Source: Akkermansia muciniphila
GTDB taxonomy: Bacteria; Verrucomicrobiota; Verrucomicrobiia; Verrucomicrobiales; Akkermansiaceae
Assembly: GCF_030848305.1 (NCBI RefSeq)
Contig: NZ_CP114598.1
Span: 62,001-126,000 of the forward strand
DNA length: 64,000 bases
Reading direction: 5' to 3'
The notes under the pieces were generated by a model, which saw nothing but the letters and a program-made list of their open reading frames with translations, ran no database searches and had not been told where the DNA came from. Below are positions 54,072-62,175 of the stretch, in pieces. Made by a program: the position numbers and the translations under genes. Numbering within the stretch: position 1 is the first letter of the stretch; the number at the start of each line of letters is the position of its first letter.

Positions 54072-55931
54072 TCAATCAGATTCATCTCTGTTTTCCAAGA
54101 CATCATAATACATGATGCCTGATGGCAGTTTAATGTTTGGAATCCATAAGGGCTTTCCTCCCCATCCTTTATTTCCAGTTACCTGGTACATGGTCAAGAC
54201 TGTTATATCGGCAAACCTTCCTCCGAGATTCCAATCGTTAGGCGACAGTAACGCACCGGTTCCTTGGGCAACATTTCTATTACGCCTGACAATGAGAATT
54301 CCCTGTGCAGTCGGATGCTCTGCAAGTATGGTATTCATCACCGACTGAAAAGCATCAATCTTGAAATCCGGACTTGAAATGATATGCGAAAGAATATCTT
54401 TTATCAATCTCAAGCTGACTTGATAGAAAGTCTCCTCATCTGTAAATGGCGCAAGCATCCTGGAGATATCCTCGATTGAGTCGTTATCGGGATAAAACGG
54501 ATAATAGTTAGTTCCTCCGGATAGAATTTCTACATGGTCGTTGTCCAGAACATTTTTTCTTGTAGGATTCAGACCTTCTGGATAATAGAGCTTCACATCC
54601 TCTATTCCACGTTCAACCTGTGAAATAATAGAATTGTTTGTAGCATTAATATCAGAAAACAGTTTATACAGGCGTTCATCGATGTAAACCATCATCATTC
54701 CCGAATCTCTGTCATAGCCAAACATTCGGCTATGCTGCCACATAGTATCAGCCTGCGGCTTCTTGCTTGTTCGTGTGTAATAAATAGTTTGAAGGCTTGG
54801 GAAAGTAACTCCTCTGCCCAGCGTATTTCCGCCAATCACAAAATTGCAACCTTCGGAGTATTCCGTACTATCAATGTCTGATTTGCCGTTCATCACGAGG
54901 ACTTTTATCGCATCGCTAAGCAATAAATCCTTTGCTTTAGCAAACAGCTCATTAAAAGAAATCTTTCTACTTTTTACAGGTTCAAAAGAGTCATACTGTA
55001 TTTTTAGCTCCGACTGAAATCCGCCATCTATATTAGCAATACACCAGGCGAGTTCCTTTGACACATCTTCGGCAAATCGTTTGTGTGCAGATACACGGAC
55101 ACTTGGGTGAAAAAGGCAATTTGAAACTTTGCCTCCCGCACACAGAATCTGTGAAGAGACAGCAAGATGTCTTACAACGACTGACCTTGTCGGATGCTCC
55201 ATTGTATCTAAATATGATACGCACTGCGGCTTTCCTGTGGCGGGGAAGAAGAAGTCTCCACCAAGATATGCATCTCCTGGCTGAAAATAATAAGTAAAAT
55301 AGGGATGCCATCCAGAGACTATTGTTTGCAGAAAAATAGCCTGCGGAGTACCCGTAACCTGCAAATACAGACTACTGGAGGCACCGTTTTTGATAATATC
55401 AAGGTATCGATTAATTGATGATTGACGATCTTTATTAACTAATGTGTTAAGTGAAGCGGCATCAGCCTCGTCATCAATTACAAAAAGCGGATTTCCTTTC
55501 ATAAAACCCGTAGAGTTTAGAATATTTGCCCAAAGTTTCAGAATGCGCACATTTTTCTTGAGCACAATTATTGCAGGCTGAATCAAACTATTGTTGGTAA
55601 AAAGACCAGCATCATTTTCACCGCATATACAAAAACCATCGAGATCAGACCTCACACGATCCAAGGTTTGCTGTTGAAGAACTACATTATCCGTGGTTAA
55701 AAGCACAAAAGCCGGAAAGCCTAAATCAGCCGCTTTGCACATTATCCCAAACATCTGACCAGTTTTTCCAGACTGCACGTTACCGAACAAAAGACCAATC
55801 TGGTGATCAGAAAAGGAAAATGTTTTGATATAGCGATTCCCAACATCTTCCGAAGTTTTAAGAATGGATTCTGCGAGCTTTTCGTTTCCGCGGCTTGCAA
55901 TTTTATTCAGATAAGTCTTTAAATACTCCAT
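54072..55931 (-). CDS. Z1-domain SF2 helicase/ATPase
   Basis: About 619 residues from ATG 55931 with AGAGG upstream (a GTG at 55940 would overlap the previous stop). A superfamily 2 core is visible: Walker A GNVQSGKT (about 50-57), DEAD-like box FVIDDEAD (about 151-157), motif III QVTGTPQA (about 191-198), then the second RecA lobe with VIGGNTLGRGVTFPSL (about 365-380) and an arginine-finger-type motif QHSRMFGYDR (about 399-408). The GGNTLGRG...QHSRMFGY block is the hallmark of the Z1 domain, known from predicted restriction systems. The C-terminal 200 residues are unassigned. It probably translocates on or remodels DNA for the flanking PLD nucleases. Confidence 0.88.
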   Translation of the reverse strand: MEYLKTYLNKIASRGNEKLAESILKTSEDVGNRYIKTFSFSDHQIGLLFGNVQSGKTGQMFGIMCKAADLGFPAFVLLTTDNVVLQQQTLDRVRSDLDGFCICGENDAGLFTNNSLIQPAIIVLKKNVRILKLWANILNSTGFMKGNPLFVIDDEADAASLNTLVNKDRQSSINRYLDIIKNGASSSLYLQVTGTPQAIFLQTIVSGWHPYFTYYFQPGDAYLGGDFFFPATGKPQCVSYLDTMEHPTRSVVVRHLAVSSQILCAGGKVSNCLFHPSVRVSAHKRFAEDVSKELAWCIANIDGGFQSELKIQYDSFEPVKSRKISFNELFAKAKDLLLSDAIKVLVMNGKSDIDSTEYSEGCNFVIGGNTLGRGVTFPSLQTIYYTRTSKKPQADTMWQHSRMFGYDRDSGMMMVYIDERLYKLFSDINATNNSIISQVERGIEDVKLYYPEGLNPTRKNVLDNDHVEILSGGTNYYPFYPDNDSIEDISRMLAPFTDEETFYQVSLRLIKDILSHIISSPDFKIDAFQSVMNTILAEHPTAQGILIVRRNRNVAQGTGALLSPNDWNLGGRFADITVLTMYQVTGNKGWGGKPLWIPNIKLPSGIMYYDVLENRDESD

Positions 55932-55936
55932 ATCTG

Positions 55937-57094
55937 TCACCTCTGCTCTTCGTCATTATTTCCGATAAACGACAACATCCATACATCAAGAGGAGTGCCG
56001 TCCTTATCCAGAGCGGTTTGTCCAGTTTTCTCAAACAAAAGCCTGTCGCATCCATATTCGTCCAGCATCTCTTCTGTAATCATTCCAACTCGGTTAACAT
56101 CCTCAGCGGTGTTATTTATAGGTTTGACGATGCCAGCAGCAACAAGACGGCCCTTGAGCCATCTGCCCATTATCAATTCGTCACCAACAGCACTAAACTG
56201 CTTATTATTATCACTCGTAGTGTGTGCTTTGAACCAGTAACCATCGTCTGTTACCACAAAGAAGGGTTTATTCTTTTCGGGATAACCTTCCATGTGGTAC
56301 ACTTCTGCACCTACTGTTAGCTGTGTTTCAAACCAATCACGAGACTTGCGCTTGCTCCTTGGCGCGGCGTAGCAGACATTGATGTTTGATTTAGTGAAAT
56401 GCTTTCCGTCATCCATATGCCGTTCTTCAGCTTTCGGCACTTTCAGCTGAAGGAAAAACGATACATTGGCCTGGCACTGCTTGTAAAAATCGACATTTGA
56501 CTGAGGGACGGAGGTCACAAGCTCGATACCGTTAAGAGCCGTGTTCTTTTCACGAATAAGCGGCATATCATGTACCTCCGCAATATTCGAAGAAATAATC
56601 GGCTGATTTAGTTTTTCTATGTGGGCGGCAATTTCCGACACCTCATTTGTGTCTGTCGTAATAGCGGAAAGTTCATATTGCCTTCGGTTTGTTGCTTCGA
56701 GTTTGATTGCACCAAGGTTAGCTGATCCGATAATTGCTGAGATGGGCTTACCGTCCTTGTAAAAGCAGTAAACTTTCCCATGGTATTTAAATGTTTTTAC
56801 TATGCGAATTTCACCGATTCCATCATCGCGCCACTTCTGATTTAATTTGAGGGCTATGTGATATGCACTTTCCGGCATTCCCTCAATGTAATACATCCCG
56901 ATTATTAGACGAATATTCTTGATGTCCGCCTTAATCACCATGCGTTCCAGTTCGGTAATAGATGCTGCAGATGTATAACCAACCGCAATGTCAACACGGT
57001 CAGCCAGCAACATTTGCTGATTAAAGCTGTCTATGATAGTGTTCTGACCGTTTTTTGTAGCAAGAGGCAATATATTTGAATATAAAAAATTCAT
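55937..57094 (-). CDS. NgoFVII/BfiI-like PLD restriction endonuclease
   Basis: 385 residues. N-terminal PLD nuclease fold: ADRVDIAVGYTSAASITEL, IRLIIGMYYIEGMPESAYH, then intact catalytic HGK (105-107, YHGKVYCFY) and GSAN (123-126, AIIGSANLG). PLD enzymes of this kind work as dimers with one HxK/GSxN set per subunit. The C-terminal B3-like DNA-binding domain (about 235-345: NVCYAAPRSKRKSRDWFETQ, EGYPEKNKPFFVVTDDGYWF) is as in NgoFVII and BfiI. The ATG at 57094 follows the XRE stop by 13 bases. It is the obvious cutting subunit of the leftward arm, with site specificity expected to match the Dcm enzyme. Confidence 0.88.
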   Translation of the reverse strand: MNFLYSNILPLATKNGQNTIIDSFNQQMLLADRVDIAVGYTSAASITELERMVIKADIKNIRLIIGMYYIEGMPESAYHIALKLNQKWRDDGIGEIRIVKTFKYHGKVYCFYKDGKPISAIIGSANLGAIKLEATNRRQYELSAITTDTNEVSEIAAHIEKLNQPIISSNIAEVHDMPLIREKNTALNGIELVTSVPQSNVDFYKQCQANVSFFLQLKVPKAEERHMDDGKHFTKSNINVCYAAPRSKRKSRDWFETQLTVGAEVYHMEGYPEKNKPFFVVTDDGYWFKAHTTSDNNKQFSAVGDELIMGRWLKGRLVAAGIVKPINNTAEDVNRVGMITEEMLDEYGCDRLLFEKTGQTALDKDGTPLDVWMLSFIGNNDEEQR

Positions 57095-57107
57095 GTGAAT
57101 TATCCTT

Positions 57108-57311
57108 TCAGTCTTTCACCGTTTCCATGATATCCTCCAATGTACAGTCCAGGGACTCACATATTTTTAAGAGAACATCAGTCGTGATATTATCTCCTTT
57201 TCCCAACTTGGCGATTGAAGCGGAACTGACACCGCTGACCTCTTTTAGGTCGTGTTTGTTCATTCCTTTGTCAATCAACATTTTCCACAGCTTGTTGTAA
57301 CTGATGCGCAT
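57108..57311 (-). CDS. Small XRE-family regulator of the nuclease arm
   Basis: 67 residues from ATG 57311, fixed by the excellent Shine-Dalgarno GGAGGAGG five bases upstream; the longer frame beyond it is not protein-like. A compact HTH_26/YozG-type domain (MRISYNKLWKMLIDKGMNKH, VSSASIAKLGKGDNITTDVL, CESLDCTLEDIMETV). First gene of the leftward arm; likely autoregulates and controls nuclease expression. Confidence 0.9.
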   Translation of the reverse strand: MRISYNKLWKMLIDKGMNKHDLKEVSGVSSASIAKLGKGDNITTDVLLKICESLDCTLEDIMETVKD

Positions 57312-57484
57312 TTTAAACCTCCTCCATAATTTCTCTTGTTTATATGGTTCACACATCTTTATGTAGTGCTGTTCCTGTTTCATGAGCTTGAATATCATGG
57401 CATTCCCGGATGTCCATGCAGTCGTCCACATGGTACATACCGTCATTGATTCCTACCGAACCCGCACTGATGTACGAGAGCATC

Positions 57485-57938
57485 GAAGAGGCAAGCTGGA
57501 TTATGTCATGGCAAACCCGCCTTTCAATGTGGATGAAGTGGTGTATGAGCGTGTGAAGGACGATGCCCGTTTCAACACCTACGACATTCCGAAGAATAAA
57601 TCCAAGTCCACCAAAAAGGCAAGTGATAAAAAGGAAACGGTGCCGAATACCAACTACCTGTGGATTTCCTATTTTGCCTCCGCCTTGAAGGACAACGGCA
57701 AGGCTACCCTCGTTATGGCGAACTCCACCTCCGATGCCGAGAACAGCAAATATGACATCCGTAAAAAAATGATTGAGGAAGGCATCATCAGCCAAATGGT
57801 AACGCTACCCTCCAATATGTTCTTCTCGGTGACGCTACCTGCCACCCTGTGGTTCTTTTACAAAGCAAAGGCACACACCGCCAAAAAATATGAAATTCTG
57901 TTTGTAGATGCCAGAAATGCGTTCACGCAGATCGACAT
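57485..57938 (+). pseudogene. hsdM: 3' part of hsdM, displaced by the cassette
   Basis: Protein homology resumes with LDYVMANPPFNVDEVVYERV (containing the NPPF catalytic motif of N6-adenine methyltransferases), continues through NYLWISYFASALKDNGKA and PSNMFFSVTLPATLWFF to DARNAFTQID at about 57936, then stops abruptly: the HsdM C-terminus is missing and HsdR tail sequence follows. It has no start of its own. Together with 49966-50806 it makes most of one HsdM. Confidence 0.88.
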
Positions 57939-57939
57939 C

Positions 57940-59062
57940 CCAACAAGCCTTGCGGTATCATCGTGGACTATGTGAATGTGTTTAAGTACATGAAAAAGGC
58001 ACTTTCCGATTATGCCGTTCCCGATGATGAAACTCTTATGCCAGCGAAAATGTGGATGAACTGATTGATCTGCTCAACTCCTGCATTAATGAGGGAGATG
58101 CATTTTTGCAGACGCTTGGCGTGTCCCTGGACAGCATTCTTGGGGAAAGCAGTACATTCGATAAACTTGATGCCTTCCGCAGCGCATACGATACAGTGGT
58201 CGCAAATGACGAAAGCAAGGATAAATTTAAGGTTATCACAAATAAGATGATTAACCTATACGAAGCATCCAAGCCGGAAATCTTTGAGCGCCATTGGGAT
58301 AATGAGAAATTCTCACCCCTTGCCTATATCCACGGCCTGCTGCATAACAAGATTGATGATGAGAAAATCCAGCGTGCCAGAAATCGCATGACTACCGTCC
58401 TTGACAGCAGCGTTACCTCTGCTACGGCGGAGGACAAGCAGAGGGAATATGCCATCCACGGCACGAAGGTGATTGACCTCTCCAAAATCAATGTGGATGA
58501 ACTGCGGGCAGAAATCAAGAAAGCCGTTTATAAAGCAGTGGAAATTGATGACCTCAAGGCATTCATGGAAACGGCTTTGCAGAAGATGATCAGCCGGAAC
58601 TGTACCCGTCAGAAGTTTTCACAGCGGTTTAAGGGCATTATTGACCGTTATAACGCAGGTGGCTCGGAAAATGAGGATTATTACGAGCAACTTGTAAAAC
58701 TGCTTGAGGAAATGCAGAAGGAGCAGGAGCGCCCCAAGGCGGAAGGCCTGTCCGAAGAGGAACTGGAAGTTTATGACCTGCTCGTCCGTGGTAAAAAACT
58801 GACACAGGAAGAGGAGCAAAAAGTCAAACTGGCTGCGAAAAATCTGTTCAAGAAACTGACAGAGGAGAAAACCGAATTGCTCGTTGTGGACTGGTACAAG
58901 GATGACCAACCAAGAATGAAGGTGAAATCCGCCATTGAGTATGCCTTGAATGAGGATTTGCCGGATAGCTATGACAAGGATTCCTTTGATGCCAAAACCA
59001 ACCTTTTGCTCAATCACTTTATAGATATGGCAATCCAAGGCTATGGATGGATTGCTGCATAG
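57940..59062 (+). pseudogene. hsdR: C-terminal remnant of type I restriction subunit HsdR
   Basis: Sequence reads NKPCGIIVDYVNVFKYMKKA then LSDYAVPDDETLMP in one frame, shifts near 58035, and continues as ENVDELIDLLNSCINEGDAF ... to KTNLLLNHFIDMAIQGYGWI at the TAG (59060-59062). This is the helical C-terminal domain of EcoR124-type HsdR. The nuclease and helicase domains (roughly the first two thirds) and hsdS are absent, evidently lost in a deletion that joins HsdM at about 57938 to HsdR. Confidence 0.85.
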
Positions 59063-59490
59063 TACAAACAGAAAAAGTCCACACTCAAGGTTTTATCCTT
59101 TGGCGTGGTCTTTACTTCTGTTGCCGCCCGAAGAAAATCGGTTAAAAATCAGTTTTTTGCGCTCATCCCTAACCGCAACTCCCTTTATTCGGTTTCTTTT
59201 TTACCGGATTCCATGTCAGCTTATTCATCCAGGAAACACAGTGCGGACTGCAGCTAGAAAGACGGAAAGCCGACAGTTGGCGCAGCAAAGCCGTACAGGC
59301 GTTACACTGGAATTTTAAGCGGCTTCAGCCTCCTTCCTCCGGAAACGACCGTCTCTCCGGAACAGAATTGTTTATTTCTTTTCCCCCAACCGCGAACCGC
59401 CTTTGTTTGCGGCCCCGTAAGGCGCATGTCCCGACGCGGCTCAACAGAGAAAAACTTTCCCGGCTCTATTCCTTTATCAAATCTTTTTGC
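59063..59490 (+). other. Intergenic region at the right edge of the restriction locus
   Basis: 428 bases between the hsdR remnant and the DUF488 gene. No gene, repeat, tRNA fragment or clear promoter was recognised. GC content rises back to the core level across it, so the right edge of the acquired segment probably lies here. Confidence 0.5.
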
Positions 59491-59847
59491 ATGAACATAA
59501 CCATCAAACGAATTTATGACCCAAAGGCCCCCGGAGACGGCTACCGCGTTCTGGTGGACCGGCTCTGGCCCCGCGGCATTTCCAAGGAAAAAGCTTCCTG
59601 GGACGAGTGGCTGAAGAACATCGCTCCATCCACGGCGCTCCGCCAGTGGTTTGCCCATGATCCAGTCAAATGGGACGCATTCCGCAAAAAGTACGACGAA
59701 GAGCTGGATGAGAACGGAGAAGCCGTCTCCCATCTGCTCCAGCTGGGGCAGAAAGGGAAGGTTACGCTGCTGTACTCCGCCAAAAATACGGAGCACAATG
59801 AAGCTGCGGCTTTGAGAGATTACCTTCTGCAGCGGTCCGCTTCATAA
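59491..59847 (+). CDS. DUF488 family protein
   Basis: 118 residues, the usual size for this small family. Motifs IKRIYDPKAPGDGYRVLVDR and LWPRGISKEKASWDEW are diagnostic, with WFAHDPVKWDAFRKKY and KGKVTLLYSAKNTEHNEA following. The function is not established; the family is widespread and some members sit near stress genes. I start at ATG 59491, as the frame upstream lacks homology. Confidence 0.88.
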   Translation: MNITIKRIYDPKAPGDGYRVLVDRLWPRGISKEKASWDEWLKNIAPSTALRQWFAHDPVKWDAFRKKYDEELDENGEAVSHLLQLGQKGKVTLLYSAKNTEHNEAAALRDYLLQRSAS

Positions 59848-59974
59848 GCAGAAGCATCTTTTGCACAAGCTCCATCCGCAAGATCCAAATGCTGTCACGG
59901 GAACCTATGATAGGGCAGGCTTTCTTCTCTCGTTCATGAATAAGCGAAGAAAATGGAAAGGAGGTGAATACAAC

Positions 59975-60130
59975 ATGGCCAGCAGTTCCCACATGGGCGG
60001 AAGTCACAAGGGCAGTTCCAAAAAACGCTCTGTGACCACCACCAGCAAAACCGGGCGGCGCGTTAAACGCGATGCTTCAACCGGGCAGTTTATGAGCGAT
60101 AAAAGCTCAGGCTCCAAGGAAAAACATTAA
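59975..60130 (+). CDS. Small basic Ser/Lys-rich protein
   Basis: 51 residues, start fixed by a very strong Shine-Dalgarno (AAAGGAGGTG) 8 bases before the ATG. Composition is Ser, Lys, Gly, Arg with the C-terminal element RRVKRDASTGQFMSDKSSG, a motif (RDAxTGxF) that recurs at the ends of small bacterial proteins of unknown function. Predicted disordered. A strong terminator follows, so this is a real, well-expressed transcript, 127 bases after the DUF488 gene. Confidence 0.75.
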   Translation: MASSSHMGGSHKGSSKKRSVTTTSKTGRRVKRDASTGQFMSDKSSGSKEKH

Positions 60131-60156
60131 TGTCCGCGAGTTTTCCGCCTGATTCA

Positions 60157-60188
60157 GGATCCGGACCGGAGTCCGGATCCTTTTTTTA
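60157..60188 (+). terminator. Strong intrinsic terminator
   Basis: GGATCCGGAC (60157-60166) pairs perfectly with GTCCGGATCC (60171-60180), loop CGGA, followed by TTTTTTT. Confidence 0.93.
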
Positions 60189-60227
60189 TCTTTCTCCGTA
60201 CCCGGAACAAGAGGCAGGCTTTTGCCA

Positions 60228-61163
60228 TCAACGCAGGCCCAATTCTTCAAAAGCCCGAAGGCCAAGCGCTTCAGGAGCTTTCCGGTCTCCGCGCACCACA
60301 ACGGCGAAAGGCTCTTCCCTGCCCGGAGCATAATACGCGGCCCGCAAAACCAGTTCCTCTCCATCCAGATGGGCGTAAACACCCACAGGCGTAGAACAGT
60401 TCGCACCCAGACGCACCAGGAAAGCCCGTTCCGCCAGCGCACAGGCAAAAGCTTCCGGATCATTGATTCCTTTCAGCATTTCCTCCGTCTCCCTGTCCGA
60501 GGAACGGCATTCCATTCCAACAATGCCCTGCCCCACGGCAGGAATAAAAACTTCCACCGGCAGGGAACGCATGTAAAGTTTTCTTCCCTCCACAAGGGTT
60601 TCCGGAGCGTACAGCCCCAGGCGCTCCAAACCGGCCCTGGCCAGAATCACGGCATCCCAACCGGGTTGTTCCACCAGTTTTCCCAAACGCGTGGGCACAT
60701 TCCCCCTCAGGTTTTCAAATCTCAGGCCGGAGCCCCAGTACGTGCGCGCCATCAGGCGGCGGCGCACGCTTCCGGTAGCCAGTGTTCCTGAACCGTTCCA
60801 GTCCGGTTCCTTCGTAATGAGCACATCCTCCACGGCGGCACGGGGCAGAACGGCGGCCAGCGTGAAGCCGGAAGCAAGCTCGCTCGGCACATCCTTAAGG
60901 CTGTGCACCGCGACGTCAATGCGGCCAGACCGGAGAGCGGTTTCCAGTTCCTTAATGAAGATTCCCTTGTCCACCATGCCGGAAACGCGGGCCACATCCG
61001 CCAGAGGGACATCCGTGCGGCGATCGCCGATGGTATGGATGATTTCACGGCGCACGTCCAGTTCCGGGTAACGGAGGGAAAGGGCAGCACGGACCATGTC
61101 CGCCTGGGCCAGGGCCAGGGCGCTCCCGCGGGTGCCGATGATGAGGGTATTTTTACTGGTCAT
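60228..61163 (-). CDS. hemC: Porphobilinogen deaminase (hydroxymethylbilane synthase)
   Basis: 311 residues from ATG 61163. It polymerises four porphobilinogen units to hydroxymethylbilane in the cytoplasm. Motifs: IIGTRGSALALAQADMV at the N-terminus, HSLKDVPSELASGF with the catalytic Asp, TGSVRRRLMA, and the cofactor-binding cysteine in LGANCSTPVGVYA. The start overlaps the end of hemA by 11 bases, so expression is coupled to hemA. hemB and hemL are not in the window. Confidence 0.95.
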   Translation of the reverse strand: MTSKNTLIIGTRGSALALAQADMVRAALSLRYPELDVRREIIHTIGDRRTDVPLADVARVSGMVDKGIFIKELETALRSGRIDVAVHSLKDVPSELASGFTLAAVLPRAAVEDVLITKEPDWNGSGTLATGSVRRRLMARTYWGSGLRFENLRGNVPTRLGKLVEQPGWDAVILARAGLERLGLYAPETLVEGRKLYMRSLPVEVFIPAVGQGIVGMECRSSDRETEEMLKGINDPEAFACALAERAFLVRLGANCSTPVGVYAHLDGEELVLRAAYYAPGREEPFAVVVRGDRKAPEALGLRAFEELGLR

Positions 61164-62175
61164 AAAGAGCGGAATCCGGGAAATATCTGGAAATGCTGTC
61201 ACGGATGATGGCCTCGCACCGGGAGACCTCCTGCTCCCGGCTGCGCTTGGCTTCATCCGCCAGCTGGGTGAGGGTGTCAATGTCGTAGAGATACACTTCC
61301 TCAATATCCGCCACGTCTGGAGAGATGTTGCGCGGCACGGAAATATCAATCAAAAAGAGGGAGCGGTATTTACGGGAGGCGCGCAAAGGCAGCAGCGTTT
61401 CCCGGGTGATGATGCAGTGGGGGGCAGCGGTGGCGGCCACCACCACGTCAATATCCCTGAGATAGTTTCCCCACACGTCATACCGGATAGCCTGGCCGCC
61501 GATCATGCCCGCCAGCTCCACCGCACGGTCAAAAGAGCGGTTGGCCACATAAATGCCCTCAGCACCCCGGGCATGCAGGGCGCGCCCCGTAACGCGGCTC
61601 ATCTCGCCCGCCCCCAGAATAAGGACGCGGGTGCCGGAAAGGTCTCCGAAAATTTGTTCCGCCAGCTCCACAGCCACAGATCCCACGGAGGTAGCCCCGG
61701 CATGAATCTGGCTTTCCGTCCGCACTTTTTTACCGATCGTGAAGGCTTTCTGAAAGGTCTTGTTGGCGCAGGCCGCAGTTACTCCGGCATCCAAAGCCGT
61801 CTGGTAGGCCGTTTTTACCTGGCCGAAAATTTCCGTTTCCCCCAGCACCATGGAATCCAGGCCGCTCAACACGCGACACAGATGCCCTAAAGCCTCTTCT
61901 CCCTGATGGCTGTAAAAATAGGAAGCCATATCCAGTTCCCCGCGTCCGTCTCCCAGGAAATGGGACAGAATATGCTCCTGCGCATTTTCCGGAGCATTGG
62001 ACCAATAGTAGATTTCCATGCGGTTGCATGTGGAAAGCACAACGCACTGATCCACTTCAGGAAGGGAGCGGATGCGCCTTCCCTCCTCCCGGAGCTTATG
62101 GGCCGGCACGGCAAACCGCTCCCGTATTTCCACAGGGGCGGTCCGGTGATTCAAGCCTAAACAAACCATTCTCAT
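61153..62175 (-). CDS. hemA: Glutamyl-tRNA reductase
   Basis: 340 residues from ATG 62175 (an ATG two codons later is possible), short of the typical 400-420 mainly at the C-terminal dimerisation domain. It reduces Glu-tRNA to glutamate-1-semialdehyde, the first tetrapyrrole step. Catalytic Cys in VLSTCNRMEIYY; LGLNHRTAPVEIRE; GETEIFGQVK; NADPH-binding VLILGAGEMSR; DISVPRNISPDV. The start forms a TGATG overlap with the upstream HemX/CcsA-like gene, and the stop is overlapped by hemC, giving a tight hemX-A-C unit. Confidence 0.94.
   Translation of the reverse strand: MRMVCLGLNHRTAPVEIRERFAVPAHKLREEGRRIRSLPEVDQCVVLSTCNRMEIYYWSNAPENAQEHILSHFLGDGRGELDMASYFYSHQGEEALGHLCRVLSGLDSMVLGETEIFGQVKTAYQTALDAGVTAACANKTFQKAFTIGKKVRTESQIHAGATSVGSVAVELAEQIFGDLSGTRVLILGAGEMSRVTGRALHARGAEGIYVANRSFDRAVELAGMIGGQAIRYDVWGNYLRDIDVVVAATAAPHCIITRETLLPLRASRKYRSLFLIDISVPRNISPDVADIEEVYLYDIDTLTQLADEAKRSREQEVSRCEAIIRDSISRYFPDSALYDQ

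Larger units (their letters stand above)
50807..57484. mobile_element. AT-rich defence cassette inserted in hsdM
   Basis: About 6.7 kb separating the two halves of hsdM. Base composition is clearly poorer in G and C than the core genes on both sides, and Shine-Dalgarno sites are strong, like Firmicute genes. It carries XRE-Dcm (plus) and XRE-PLD-Z1-PLD-Vsr (minus), meeting at a shared terminator. No transposase, integrase or terminal repeats were recognised, so the mode of entry is unknown. Boundaries are defined only by where HsdM homology stops and resumes; both sides share GGCA at the junction, too short to mean much. Confidence 0.7.
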
